A DNA stretch of 64,000 bases, taken from the NCBI RefSeq assembly GCF_000691805.2, contig NZ_DF820486.1:95959-159958 (forward strand). Reading direction: 5' to 3'. The first letter of the stretch is position 1. Every line of letters starts with the position of its first letter. This document shows positions 54,341 to 62,571 of this stretch, one piece after another. Source of the DNA: Weissella oryzae SG25 (GTDB taxonomy: Bacteria; Bacillota; Bacilli; Lactobacillales; Lactobacillaceae). A program made the translations under genes and the position numbers. The notes beneath the pieces were generated by a model. That model did not search any database. It was not told the DNA's origin and saw nothing but the letters and a program-made list of their open reading frames with translations.

Positions 54341-54892
54341 ATGAAAGATGGTCGTTTACCTCGCGAAGGTGATTTCATTACGATCAAGAGCTACAAGCAC
54401 GACGGCAGCCTCCACCGAACATGGCGTGACACAATGGTCCTAAAGACCAGCGAGAACGCAATTATCGGGCTTAATGACCATACCCTCGTTACCGAAGATG
54501 ACGGCCGACGTTGGGTTACGCGTGAGCCTGCAATTGTATACTTTCATCGTAAATATTGGTTCAATATTATTGCGATGATTCGAAATAATGGTGTTTCTTA
54601 TTACTGCAACTTAGCGTCACCCTTTGTCTTGGACAAGGAAGCTTTAAAATACATTGATTATGACCTTGATGTTAAAGTCTTTCCTGATGGTGAAAAGCGC
54701 CTCCTTGATACAGATGAATATGAGTTGCACAAAGAACAGTGGCAATATCCGAGTGATATTGATTTTATTGTCAAAGAACACGTTAAAATATTGGTGGATT
54801 GGATCAACACACAGGAAGGTCCATTTTCGCAAGCATATGTCGACTTGTGGTTCCGACGTTATCAAGAAATCAAACGCCGTGATGATCGTTAA
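54341..54892 (+). CDS. DUF402 nucleoside tri-/diphosphate phosphatase (UPF0374)
   Basis: A 183-residue protein with the well-conserved [25 protein letters not shown] start and [21 protein letters not shown] segment. DUF402/UPF0374 proteins are beta-barrel, metal-dependent nucleotide phosphatases; the Asp and Lys of [17 protein letters not shown] are family residues. The ATG at 54341 is chosen because homologues start here; the only Shine-Dalgarno candidate (GAAAGG) is 14 bases away, and a TATAAT lies just before the start, so initiation is unusual. Confidence 0.85.
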   Translation: MKDGRLPREGDFITIKSYKHDGSLHRTWRDTMVLKTSENAIIGLNDHTLVTEDDGRRWVTREPAIVYFHRKYWFNIIAMIRNNGVSYYCNLASPFVLDKEALKYIDYDLDVKVFPDGEKRLLDTDEYELHKEQWQYPSDIDFIVKEHVKILVDWINTQEGPFSQAYVDLWFRRYQEIKRRDDR

Positions 54893-54924
54893 ACATAGCT
54901 GGGCTCATCTACCAGTCAAAGATA

Positions 54925-54959
54925 AAAGCTAGTACATCATATGGTGCACTAGCTTTTTT
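54925..54959 (+). terminator. intrinsic terminator after DUF402 gene
   Basis: AAAGCTAGT and ACTAGCTTT pair around an imperfect inner stem, with TTTTTT following on the plus strand. Confidence 0.8.
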
Positions 54960-54964
54960 ATTTC

Positions 54965-55021
54965 AAAAAATAAGAGGCTAGAACAAAGACCTTTATAAGG
55001 GTTTTGTTCTAGCCTCTTATT
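54965..55021 (-). terminator. long terminator hairpin after the pst-phoU operon
   Basis: A 19-base perfect stem, AATAAGAGGCTAGAACAAA and its complement, with an inner CCTT/AAGG stem. On the minus strand it is followed by a T run. Confidence 0.85.
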
Positions 55022-55063
55022 AGAAGCGGTTTACTTTAATTCTTTGTTTTTCATTAACACGCG

Positions 55064-55738
55064 TTAGATAAACGATGACTTACCTGGGTTTAATTCGACA
55101 ATCTTACCCGTCCGCTTATAAATAATCCACTCAGCAATATCCGTTACATAGTCTGAGGTTCGCTTTAAGTAGCCACCAATGACTAAGTAATCGGTTGAGC
55201 TTGTAACTAACTCAGAATCGGCTTTCATGCTCTCAATTACAAGGTCACGAATTTTGGCGGTCCGTTGAGAAACATCCAAAGCAATTTCTGCCAAGGTTTG
55301 TGAACCACGGGCATCATCATTCACATAATAAGTCAAAACTTCTGAAACCATCTTGGCAACAACTTCACCCGTTGAACCAATTAGTTCTTCAATTTCAGGT
55401 ACCCGCTTGGTACCCTTAATGGCAATTGTTGATAAAGCAATGTTACGGGCGTTATCGCCTATGCGTTCTAGCACTGAAACGGCCTTTAAAATGGTTACAA
55501 TTTCACGTAAATCAGTGGTAACTGGTTGGTACAAAGCAATCATTTCAAATGTTTTCTTCTCTAAAGCAATCTCTCTTTGGTTAATTGCTTTATCATCCTC
55601 AATAATCCGCTCCGCTGCTTCACGATCATGGTCCAAAAAGGCCTGAACAGCTTCATGTAAACGTTCAGCAACTAATAGCCCCATCTCCTTAAAAGATGTA
55701 TCTAAATCTGCTAATTCTTCATCAAATAGTCGACGCAT
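55064..55738 (-). CDS. phoU: phosphate transport regulator PhoU
   Basis: A 224-residue all-helical protein with two PhoU repeats. Each has a metal-binding E/DxxxD-type motif: ERIGDNARNIALSTIAI near residue 88 and KRTSDYVTDIAEWIIY near 190. It couples the Pst transporter to the Pho two-component system. Last gene of the pst operon, 31 bases after pstB2. Confidence 0.93.
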   Translation of the reverse strand: MRRLFDEELADLDTSFKEMGLLVAERLHEAVQAFLDHDREAAERIIEDDKAINQREIALEKKTFEMIALYQPVTTDLREIVTILKAVSVLERIGDNARNIALSTIAIKGTKRVPEIEELIGSTGEVVAKMVSEVLTYYVNDDARGSQTLAEIALDVSQRTAKIRDLVIESMKADSELVTSSTDYLVIGGYLKRTSDYVTDIAEWIIYKRTGKIVELNPGKSSFI

Positions 55739-55769
55739 AGTGAACCCCTTTTGTATATTTATTTATATT

Positions 55770-56528
55770 TTACCCGAAACGGCCGGAAATGTAATCTTGT
55801 GTTTCTTGTTGATCTGGATCAAGGAAAATTTTCTTGGTGTTATTAACTTCGATTAGATTGCCATTCATAAAGAAGGCTGTCCGGTCAGAAATACGTGAAG
55901 CCTGGGACATTGAGTGCGTTACCACAATCAAGGTGTACTTATCACGAATATCTAGCAAAGTATTTTCAACTAAATGGGCTGAGACTGGATCTAAGGCCGA
56001 AGTCGGTTCATCCAGTAATAAAATTTCGGGTGAAGTTGCTAAAGCACGAGCAATCGAAACCCGCTGTTGTTGTCCACCAGATAATGATAGAGCCGACTTA
56101 TGCAAAGTATCTTTAACTTCGTCCCAGACAGCCGCTTGCTTTAGTGAAGTCTCAACGATTTCATCAAGTTCAGCCTTGTTATGCATACCTGAAATTCGTA
56201 AACCAAAGGCAACATTATCGTAAATTGAAAATGGAAATGGATTGGGTTGTTGAAAGACCATCCCAATTTGTTTACGCAGTTCAACTTTATCAGTGCTTGG
56301 CGAATAAATATCCGCTCCTTTGAATAGAAATGTACCGTTGACCGTTACATTATCAGTTAAATCGTGCATCCGATTTAGGGCCCGCAAATAAGTTGATTTT
56401 CCAGAACCAGATGGGCCAATTAAGGCCGTAATTCCATACTGATCATAATCCAGATTAATCCCGTGTAAGGCCTCTTTTTTCCCATAATATAAACGGACAT
56501 TTTCTGTTGTTAATATCTTATCTGTCAT
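55770..56528 (-). CDS. pstB2: phosphate ABC transporter ATPase (second copy)
   Basis: A 252-residue PstB with [19 protein letters not shown] near residue 37, [15 protein letters not shown] near 150, [12 protein letters not shown] and VVTHSM. The tandem copy pstB1 lies eight bases upstream. Two pstB genes in one operon are usual in lactobacilli and streptococci. ATP hydrolysis drives phosphate uptake through PstCA. Confidence 0.93.
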   Translation of the reverse strand: MTDKILTTENVRLYYGKKEALHGINLDYDQYGITALIGPSGSGKSTYLRALNRMHDLTDNVTVNGTFLFKGADIYSPSTDKVELRKQIGMVFQQPNPFPFSIYDNVAFGLRISGMHNKAELDEIVETSLKQAAVWDEVKDTLHKSALSLSGGQQQRVSIARALATSPEILLLDEPTSALDPVSAHLVENTLLDIRDKYTLIVVTHSMSQASRISDRTAFFMNGNLIEVNNTKKIFLDPDQQETQDYISGRFG

Positions 56529-56536
56529 CTTAACCC

Positions 56537-57364
56537 CTAACCAAAGTTTCCATTCACATAATCAATTGTTCGCTGTACCTTAGGCCGTGTGAAAATCTTA
56601 CGTGTCAAATCATATTCAACGACCTTCCCCATGTGGAAGAAGGCGGTGTAATCGGAGATTCGGGCGGCTTGTTGCATATTATGCGTAACAATAATAATTG
56701 TGTAATCATCTTTGAGTTTCAACAAGGTATCTTCAATTTTAGATGATGAAATTGGATCCAAAGCTGAAGCAGGTTCATCTAGCAAAAGAATATCTGGCTT
56801 CATGGCCACTGCCCGGGCAATGACCAAACGTTGCTGTTGCCCACCAGATAGCGCTAAGGCTGATTTATTTAAATCATCTTTAACTTCATCCCAGAGGGCT
56901 GCTTGCTTTAATGAAGTCTCAATTAGTTCATCTAAGGTTGCTTTATCCCGGATACCATGTTGCTTTAAAGCAAAAGTAATATTTTCATAAATTGATTTAG
57001 CAAATGGATTCGGCCTTTGGAAAACCATGCCAATATGCTTACGCATCTCATAAACATCAATATCTGATGAATTTATATCAAGTCCCCGATAGATAATTTT
57101 ACCGTCAACTCTGGCAACGGCATCATTCATTCGATTCAAAGAACGTAAGAAGGTTGACTTACCTGAACCAGAAGCACCAATTAAAGATGTAATCTTAAAC
57201 CGTTCAAATTTTAAATCAGCGTCTTGTAACGCTAATTTGTCACCACCATAATAAACTGCTAAATCATTCGTCGCCAAAGCGACTTCATGCTTAGTTTCGT
57301 CCATTTCATAGATGTAACGTTCTGGCATTTCATCATTAAAAACCAGTTGTGTCGTTTCAGTCAT
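56537..57364 (-). CDS. pstB1: phosphate ABC transporter ATPase (first copy)
   Basis: A 275-residue PstB with an extra N-terminal stretch of about 28 residues before the ATPase fold. [19 protein letters not shown] lies near residue 62, [16 protein letters not shown] near 172, then [12 protein letters not shown] and VTHNM. Follows pstA by 14 bases. Confidence 0.93.
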   Translation of the reverse strand: MTETTQLVFNDEMPERYIYEMDETKHEVALATNDLAVYYGGDKLALQDADLKFERFKITSLIGASGSGKSTFLRSLNRMNDAVARVDGKIIYRGLDINSSDIDVYEMRKHIGMVFQRPNPFAKSIYENITFALKQHGIRDKATLDELIETSLKQAALWDEVKDDLNKSALALSGGQQQRLVIARAVAMKPDILLLDEPASALDPISSSKIEDTLLKLKDDYTIIIVTHNMQQAARISDYTAFFHMGKVVEYDLTRKIFTRPKVQRTIDYVNGNFG

Positions 57365-57378
57365 TTCTCACAGACCCC

Positions 57379-58269
57379 TTATTTTGATGCTGTTAAGCGA
57401 CGATACAAAACTTTTGAGAAGTAACGTGCCGCAAAGTTGAACAATAACACTGCAATAATTAAGACCGCTGATGCACCAGCAGAAACTGCGGCGGCATCTG
57501 GCATAATTCCTTCTGAGTTAACCTTCCAAATGTGCACCGCCAAAGTTTCAGCTGGTCGCATAAGGTTTAATGGGCTGGAAACGTTAAAGGGATTCCAGTC
57601 AGTCCAATTCAACGCTGGTGCTGATTGACCCGCAGTATAGATTAAGGCAGCGGCTTCACCAAAGACCCGACCGGCTGAAAGCACAACTCCGGTAACAATT
57701 GATGGCAAGGCAGCTGGCAAAATCACATGTCCCACTGTGGTCCATCGCGACAAACCTAAAGCTGAACCGGCTTCTCTTTGTAAATCAGGAATTGTCCGTA
57801 AAGACTCTTCAACTGAACGAGTTAGCAAAGGTAAGTTAAAGAAGGTTAAGGCAACCGCACCAGATAGGATTGAAAAGCCTAATTTGAATTGAACCACAAA
57901 TAAAAGGAAACCAAACAAACCGACAACCACCGAAGGTAATGATGATAAAATTTCAATCGCAGTTCTAACCAAGCCAGTTACATAGCTCTTAGGCTTAGCA
58001 TATTCGTTAAGATAAATACCAGCGCCCAAGGCAATTGGTAATGAAATAACCATCGTTAATAATAATAGATAAATTGAATTAAATAGTTGAATTCCAATTC
58101 CCCCACCCGCTGTAAAGGCGGTCGCTGGCGCCGTCAAGAAATGCCATGATAGATGAGGCACACCTTGTACTAGGATATAACCGAGCAGCGCTGCTAAAAT
58201 TAAAATTACTAAGCCCGCAATGATATATAAAACAATCGTTGCAATCTTATTTGCTGTTTTCGCCTTCAT
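57379..58269 (-). CDS. pstA: phosphate ABC transporter permease PstA
   Basis: A 296-residue permease with six helices. The EAA-type cytoplasmic loop is DLQREAGSALGLSRWTTVGHVILPAALPSI near residue 165, and AGRVFGEAAALIYTA near 205 is typical of PstA. It pairs with PstC in the membrane; the start is two bases after the pstC stop. Confidence 0.94.
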   Translation of the reverse strand: MKAKTANKIATIVLYIIAGLVILILAALLGYILVQGVPHLSWHFLTAPATAFTAGGGIGIQLFNSIYLLLLTMVISLPIALGAGIYLNEYAKPKSYVTGLVRTAIEILSSLPSVVVGLFGFLLFVVQFKLGFSILSGAVALTFFNLPLLTRSVEESLRTIPDLQREAGSALGLSRWTTVGHVILPAALPSIVTGVVLSAGRVFGEAAALIYTAGQSAPALNWTDWNPFNVSSPLNLMRPAETLAVHIWKVNSEGIMPDAAAVSAGASAVLIIAVLLFNFAARYFSKVLYRRLTASK

Positions 58270-58271
58270 GC

Positions 58272-59189
58272 TTAGATGGCTCCTTTCTTACCAATTGCCC
58301 GCACAACCAAATTAAAGAACAGTGACATCATCAAAAGAATTAAGGCCAAAGACCAAAGCGCATTATTTGGTAAAGTTCCCATGACAGTATTACCAATTCC
58401 TTGGGTCAAAACTGATGTTAGTGTCGCTGCTGGTGATGTTAAGTCCTTTGGCATCAAGGCTGCATTACCAACCACCATTTGTACGGCCAAAGCTTCACCA
58501 AAAGCCCGCGCCATTCCAAAAACGATAGCGGTCAAAATTCCAGGAGTTGCTGCCCGCAAAATCACCTTATAAATCATTTGCCAACGTGTTGATCCTAGAG
58601 CCAAGGCTGACTCGCGATAGTGACGTGGTACTGATTTCAAAGTATCGACGGTCATTGAAGTAATTGTTGGTAGAATCATCACAAACAAGACAAGTGACCC
58701 GGCCAAGATTCCAAACCCTGATCCACCAAAGATTGACCGCATTACCGGTACGATTACAGATAAACCAATAAAACCATAAACAACGGAAGGAATTCCAACT
58801 AATAGTTCCGTTACTGGACCTAGAATTTTAGCGCCACGTTTGGGTGAAATTTCAGTCATAAAGATGGCTGTTCCAATTGCAAAAGGTGTTGCAATTAAAG
58901 CTGATAACAAGGTTACCAAAAATGAGCCAACAATCATTGGAGCTGCCCCAACCATTTGGTGACCGGCTTTATCAAGCTGACCAGGCGCCCAGTGTGAGCC
59001 AGTCAAAAATGACCAAAAATTAACTTTATCAACAAAAAAAGTTGCTAGACCCTTAGTTGCCACAAAGTAGAAAATTGATAGCACAACTAAGACGATTAAT
59101 GCAAGGGCTGACAATGACAAATAACGTCCGAACTGTTCAACTTTACTTGCCTTAGATTTTTTTAAAAGCGATTCACGGATTTCATCCAT
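58272..59189 (-). CDS. pstC: phosphate ABC transporter permease PstC
   Basis: A 305-residue permease with six helices. The EAA loop is PRHYRESALALGSTRWQMIYKVILRAATPGI near residue 190, followed by GMARAFGEALAVQMVVGN. GAGGAG lies eight bases before the ATG. Confidence 0.94.
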   Translation of the reverse strand: MDEIRESLLKKSKASKVEQFGRYLSLSALALIVLVVLSIFYFVATKGLATFFVDKVNFWSFLTGSHWAPGQLDKAGHQMVGAAPMIVGSFLVTLLSALIATPFAIGTAIFMTEISPKRGAKILGPVTELLVGIPSVVYGFIGLSVIVPVMRSIFGGSGFGILAGSLVLFVMILPTITSMTVDTLKSVPRHYRESALALGSTRWQMIYKVILRAATPGILTAIVFGMARAFGEALAVQMVVGNAALMPKDLTSPAATLTSVLTQGIGNTVMGTLPNNALWSLALILLMMSLFFNLVVRAIGKKGAI

Positions 59190-59225
59190 GTTCGATACTC
59201 CTCTTCTTATTCATCATCATTAAAA

Positions 59226-60107
59226 CTAGTTATTTGGTTGTAAGTGGGTTAATTTTCCATCCGCTGATCGCTCGACCTGCATATCATGAATTGAGATATA
59301 ACCTAATTGCGGTACCAAAGTTGATTGAATTTTTGGTGAGACTAAATATTGTAAAAAGTTTTTAACTGCACCCTTAGGTTGGCCCTTAGTGTAGATATGC
59401 TCATAAGACCAAATTGGCCAAGCGCCAGTTTCAACATTGGCATTCGTTGGCTTTATACCATTTAAGGTTGGTACATCAACCGTCTTATCTAAGTAAGAAA
59501 AGGCGGCATACGAGATTGCACCAGGGGTTGAACTAACAATCGAGCGAACCATTCCTGAAGAATCTTGCTCTTGGGCTTCGGCCGATTGTGCACCGTTTAA
59601 CCCCCACTTTTCAAAGGTTGCACGGGTTCCCGAACCAGCAACCCGGTTAACTAGGACAATTGGTAGGTCATTTCCACCAACTTCACGCCAGTTTGTAACT
59701 TGTTTCGTAAAGACTTTCGTTAGTTGTTCAGTTGTTAAATTTTTAATGCCAGCTGCCTTATTAACTAAAGGCGCCACACCAACTACGGCAATTCGGTGAT
59801 CAACCAAATTTTTTGCATTGATGCCGGCTTTTTCTTCGGCAAACAAATCTGAGTCACCTAAGTCAACAGCCCCGGCTTGAATTTGCGCCAAACCAGTACC
59901 AGTTCCGCCACCCTGTACATTTATAAAAACACCAAAGTTCTCTGCTGCAAACTGCTCACCAGCCGCTTCTACTAAGGGCTGTAGGGCAGTCGAACCAACT
60001 GCTGTAATATTTGTGCCACTTTCTTTACTCCGGTTAGAGTATCCAAAAGCTAATAGGCCCCCAGCAATTAGGACAATTGCTGCGCTTATTAACCAACTGC
60101 GCTTCAT
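59226..60107 (-). CDS. pstS: phosphate-binding protein PstS
   Basis: A 293-residue phosphate receptor. The ligand loops TAVGSTALQPLVE near residue 35, NVQGGGTGTGLAQI near 64, and VNRVAGSGTRATFEKWG near 150 are conserved. The N-terminal hydrophobic segment is followed by AFGYSNRS with no cysteine, so this is not a standard lipoprotein; it is either secreted or kept by an uncleaved signal anchor. First gene of the pst operon; AGGAGG precedes the ATG. Confidence 0.92.
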   Translation of the reverse strand: MKRSWLISAAIVLIAGGLLAFGYSNRSKESGTNITAVGSTALQPLVEAAGEQFAAENFGVFINVQGGGTGTGLAQIQAGAVDLGDSDLFAEEKAGINAKNLVDHRIAVVGVAPLVNKAAGIKNLTTEQLTKVFTKQVTNWREVGGNDLPIVLVNRVAGSGTRATFEKWGLNGAQSAEAQEQDSSGMVRSIVSSTPGAISYAAFSYLDKTVDVPTLNGIKPTNANVETGAWPIWSYEHIYTKGQPKGAVKNFLQYLVSPKIQSTLVPQLGYISIHDMQVERSADGKLTHLQPNN

Positions 60108-60145
60108 ACGAACGCCTCCTATTTTTATCTCAACTACTATTAACT

Positions 60146-60202
60146 ATTATCCCTTGTGAATGTAAAATTTTTGACGGGGTTATGTAAATCTTTTCTTTAC
60201 AT
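60146..60202 (-). promoter_or_regulatory. pst promoter with Pho-box-like repeats
   Basis: A -10 GATAAT at 60146-60151 (minus strand) has no good -35. TTTACAT occurs on the minus strand at 60160-60166 and 60182-60188, 22 bases apart, and in the opposite orientation at 60196-60202. Such TT(T/A)ACA repeats at two helical turns fit a PhoP-activated promoter. Confidence 0.6.
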
Positions 60203-60238
60203 TCCAGCTCTTTGGCAAGTTTCTTTAAATTAATCCAA

Positions 60239-60276
60239 CAAAAAAGCGCATGCTTACAAATAAATGTACGCATGCG
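60239..60276 (-). terminator. intrinsic terminator after amidase gene
   Basis: CGCATGC-g-TACA and TGTA-a-GCATGCG pair on the minus strand, followed by CTTTTTTG. It insulates the pst operon. Confidence 0.88.
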
Positions 60277-60304
60277 TCGTTTAATTTTTAATTATTTTTA
60301 CCGA

Positions 60305-61261
60305 CTAGGCAATTTCTTTTAAATAACTAGTTAAGACCCAGAAACCATAACCGGCATTGTAACCTACTGGCACAATGAAACTATAACTTTGTTTATTAGT
60401 TGCATTAATATTTTGACTAGTGATTACAAAATTAACGTTAAAGCGGAAATATGAACCAACTTGAATGATTTGATCGTCAGTCTTATGTTCACCAGTGCTA
60501 TCGTATTCATCAACCAAAGCGGTTGGTACACCGTTATTGGCCCAAGTAAATTGGTCTGCACCACCAACTAGGACATAGCTAGCTAATTGGTCAATACCGC
60601 CACTAGAAACAACTGCATCCGCAATAAATAGATTACCCTTTTGTTCATCATCATTGCGATAGGGCGCTACCGTTGCGCCAACAACAATACCCTTGTCCGG
60701 CTTAGGTTGACTAGCAGTTCCATTAAAGACATCCTGCTTTAATTGCTCATACGATACACCCCAACTAGCTAAGAATGGCAAAGGATCAACGTGATCAGAA
60801 CCATGCCCCGTTGCTGACGCATAGTTATGTGTCTTAATTCCTGGTGTAGCACTAGTATCTAGGGTGAAATCCGTCAACCCAGCTTCCACTGCCAATTGCC
60901 GTGTCAACTCAATGTAGATTTGATAAGCAGCAAAGAATTGTTCCCGATTAGTGATAGAACCTTCTGCAAATTCAATGGCTGCATATGCTTCCCAATTCCA
61001 ATCACCGCCAACATCATAAGCACCACCATTGGTTGCCATCACTTGCCAAGCTTCGGCTTGCTTAGTCTTGGGATTCCAGCCAACAATGTGCGTATAGTTG
61101 GCCGACTCATAATTTGTTGCTAAATAATTCTTTTCACCCTCAAGTGAATCAGTAATGTTTCCCGTCGAATGTAGATGAACTTGTTCAAAAGGTGGTTTTG
61201 CGTGCCCCTCATCTAATGCGGGCCGTCCAGGTACTACAATATGCTCAATTACTTCAACCAT
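60305..61261 (-). CDS. phage-type N-acetylmuramoyl-L-alanine amidase with C-terminal wall-binding domain
   Basis: A 318-residue lysin-like protein with no signal peptide. The N-terminal part (about 1-170) looks like an Amidase_2/PGRP domain, with VHLHSTGN near residue 30, THIVGWN near 57 and the zinc-site THNYASATGHGSDHVDP near 150. The C-terminal part (about 190-318) resembles that of the GH25 lysozyme nearby, with NNGVPTALVDE and QIIQVGSYFRF. It probably derives from a prophage. A TGTTGATCAACA palindrome (61289-61300) lies near its promoter. GGAG lies upstream of the ATG. Confidence 0.8.
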   Translation of the reverse strand: MVEVIEHIVVPGRPALDEGHAKPPFEQVHLHSTGNITDSLEGEKNYLATNYESANYTHIVGWNPKTKQAEAWQVMATNGGAYDVGGDWNWEAYAAIEFAEGSITNREQFFAAYQIYIELTRQLAVEAGLTDFTLDTSATPGIKTHNYASATGHGSDHVDPLPFLASWGVSYEQLKQDVFNGTASQPKPDKGIVVGATVAPYRNDDEQKGNLFIADAVVSSGGIDQLASYVLVGGADQFTWANNGVPTALVDEYDSTGEHKTDDQIIQVGSYFRFNVNFVITSQNINATNKQSYSFIVPVGYNAGYGFWVLTSYLKEIA

Positions 61262-61689
61262 GATAAAAATCTCCTTAATAATGTATGTTGTTGATCAACA
61301 CATTTATAGTACGATGCTTTAATTATCACTAACTTTTCAATTCACAGTCGATTTAAGCTCAATTACTGTGCAGCAAGCTTGCACTTCATAAACTCGAGCG
61401 GTTAATTGATATTTAAGCTATCAACAAACACAAAAAAGGCCTGTTTCATTTGTAACACACTTTAGTACCTCTAAACGCCGATATATCAACATCGAAATCC
61501 GTTGTATTATGCAAAGGACTCACTAAAGGACTCACTACTTTTTGTAAGTAAAAAGCATCTGAATCTCATTAGAAATTCAAATGCTACCTAATATAAATAG
61601 ATTCTAAAATAACCCTCATCGAATAATGTCGTCATTCTATCTTGAATGGCGTTTTTTATTCTATACGGTAATTAAAAAATACATATAAC
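61262..61689. other. gene-poor stretch beside the prophage
   Basis: I see no protein gene. It holds the amidase leader with a TGTTGATCAACA palindrome at 61289-61300, a perfect tandem duplication of AAAGGACTCACT at 61513-61536, and a plus-strand hairpin CGTCATTC/GAATGGCG with TTTTTT at 61629-61660. The direct repeat may be a relic of a phage attachment site or integrase gene end. Confidence 0.45.
61629..61660 (+). terminator. orphan plus-strand terminator
   Basis: CGTCATTC and GAATGGCG pair (one G-U) around TATCTT, followed by TTTTTT. No plus-strand gene precedes it, which suggests a lost gene or an antisense transcript end. Confidence 0.5.
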
Positions 61690-61869
61690 TTAATCAAGTC
61701 CTTGTTCTCTATCCTTAATTAATTGTTTTAACTCTACAAGGTCTTCCTTTGTTGCTAAATTACGAATAAAAGAACGTGCATAACTCCGATATTGTAGAAA
61801 CTTCGCCCGTTCTTTATTTTGACTTTGCCAACGTTTATTACGTTCCGTTTGTGTACTCTTCTCTGTCAT
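61690..61869 (-). CDS. small basic protein, 59 residues (plasmid/phage type)
   Basis: A 59-residue, highly charged, helical protein beginning MTEKSTQTERNKRW, with YRSYARSFIRNLATKEDL in the middle. I recall similar small KRW...RSFIRN...DLEEL proteins on plasmids and prophages of lactic acid bacteria, with no known role. The ATG overlaps the stop of the 29-codon gene as ATGA, so it is probably translated by coupling; there is no good Shine-Dalgarno of its own. Confidence 0.6.
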   Translation of the reverse strand: MTEKSTQTERNKRWQSQNKERAKFLQYRSYARSFIRNLATKEDLVELKQLIKDREQGLD

Positions 61870-61955
61870 GACTTTACCAACCCAACGATCAATGTAATTA
61901 TTTGAATAATTATCATAAGCATAAGTAGTTTTTCTGTTCTATTAAGTTTTTTCAT
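61866..61955 (-). CDS. tiny hydrophobic protein, 29 residues
   Basis: A 29-codon frame: MKKLNRTEKLLMLM followed by a membrane-spanning stretch rich in Ile and ending GLVKS. The size, basic start and single helix fit holin-like or type I toxin peptides. No clear Shine-Dalgarno is seen. Its stop overlaps the start of the 59-residue protein (ATGA). I do not recognise a named family. Confidence 0.5.
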   Translation of the reverse strand: MKKLNRTEKLLMLMIIIQIITLIVGLVKS

Positions 61956-62017
61956 AAATGTGTGTTAATATGGATACACCAAAGAAGGTCATTGCTGACC
62001 TTTCTTTGACAAGAGCC

Positions 62018-62140
62018 CTATTCAAGCAACTCTTTGATAAATGCGAGTAGTGAGATTCCAACTCCGACTAACGCTAATTTATCTGACCTTGACCAAGGCT
62101 CTTTTTGTTTGCGCTTGGCATGCTTAGGCTTGTATCTCAT
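62018..62140 (-). CDS. small protein with one membrane helix, 40 residues
   Basis: A 40-residue protein: a basic N-terminus, MRYKPKHAKRKQKEPWSR, then a hydrophobic stretch LALVGVGISLLAFIKELLE. A very strong AGGAGGAGG site lies just before the ATG and a good promoter upstream. The composition resembles putative holin-like toxins of lactic acid bacteria. It heads a run of three tiny genes on the minus strand. A hairpin (61980-62010) lies between it and the next gene. Confidence 0.6.
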   Translation of the reverse strand: MRYKPKHAKRKQKEPWSRSDKLALVGVGISLLAFIKELLE

Positions 62141-62163
62141 ATCCTCCTCCTTTCTATATATTA

Positions 62164-62192
62164 ATAATACTATATATAGTACAAAAAGTCAA
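62164..62192 (-). promoter_or_regulatory. promoter with palindrome in the spacer
   Basis: A -35 TTGACT (62187-62192) and a -10 TATTAT (62164-62169) with a 17-base spacer. The 14-base palindrome TACTATATATAGTA (62168-62181) sits in the spacer, a place where repressors such as ribbon-helix-helix proteins bind. Confidence 0.7.
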
Positions 62193-62370
62193 CACTTTTA
62201 GGCAAATTAGTTTAATTAAATTTATATATTCTCATTATCGATATTACCATCATACAAGTTTTCTAAAATTTTACCACTAACAGCGATAAACGTTGATATA
62301 TAGCTATTTAAATTCTCTAAATTTCAAAATATATTGTTGCGATAAATTATGATATATACTTTTGTATGTA
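62193..62370. other. AT-rich stretch without visible genes
   Basis: Between the tiny-gene promoter and the lysozyme terminator. I see no reading frame with a start site and no strong structure. It could contain a prophage attachment site. Confidence 0.4.
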
Positions 62371-62421
62371 AAAACAAAAAAGCCTCACCAAGTAGAAATT
62401 AATCTACCTAGTGAGGCTTTT
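62371..62421 (-). terminator. intrinsic terminator of the prophage lysis module
   Basis: AAAAGCCTCAC and GTGAGGCTTTT pair, with an inner GTAGA/TCTAC stem, followed on the minus strand by a T run. It lies about 150 bases beyond the lysozyme stop. Confidence 0.85.
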
Positions 62422-62571
62422 CTTACTGATTAAAATGGGCGTACTAATCAGCTGTTGTTTATTCAATTGCACTTAGGAGTATGCTGTGAATTTTAAGTAG
62501 TTGGGTTGCTACTAAACATATGGTAATCCTAGTTGCTTAACTCAAGTTTAAACTGGTCAAATTCGACTAGT

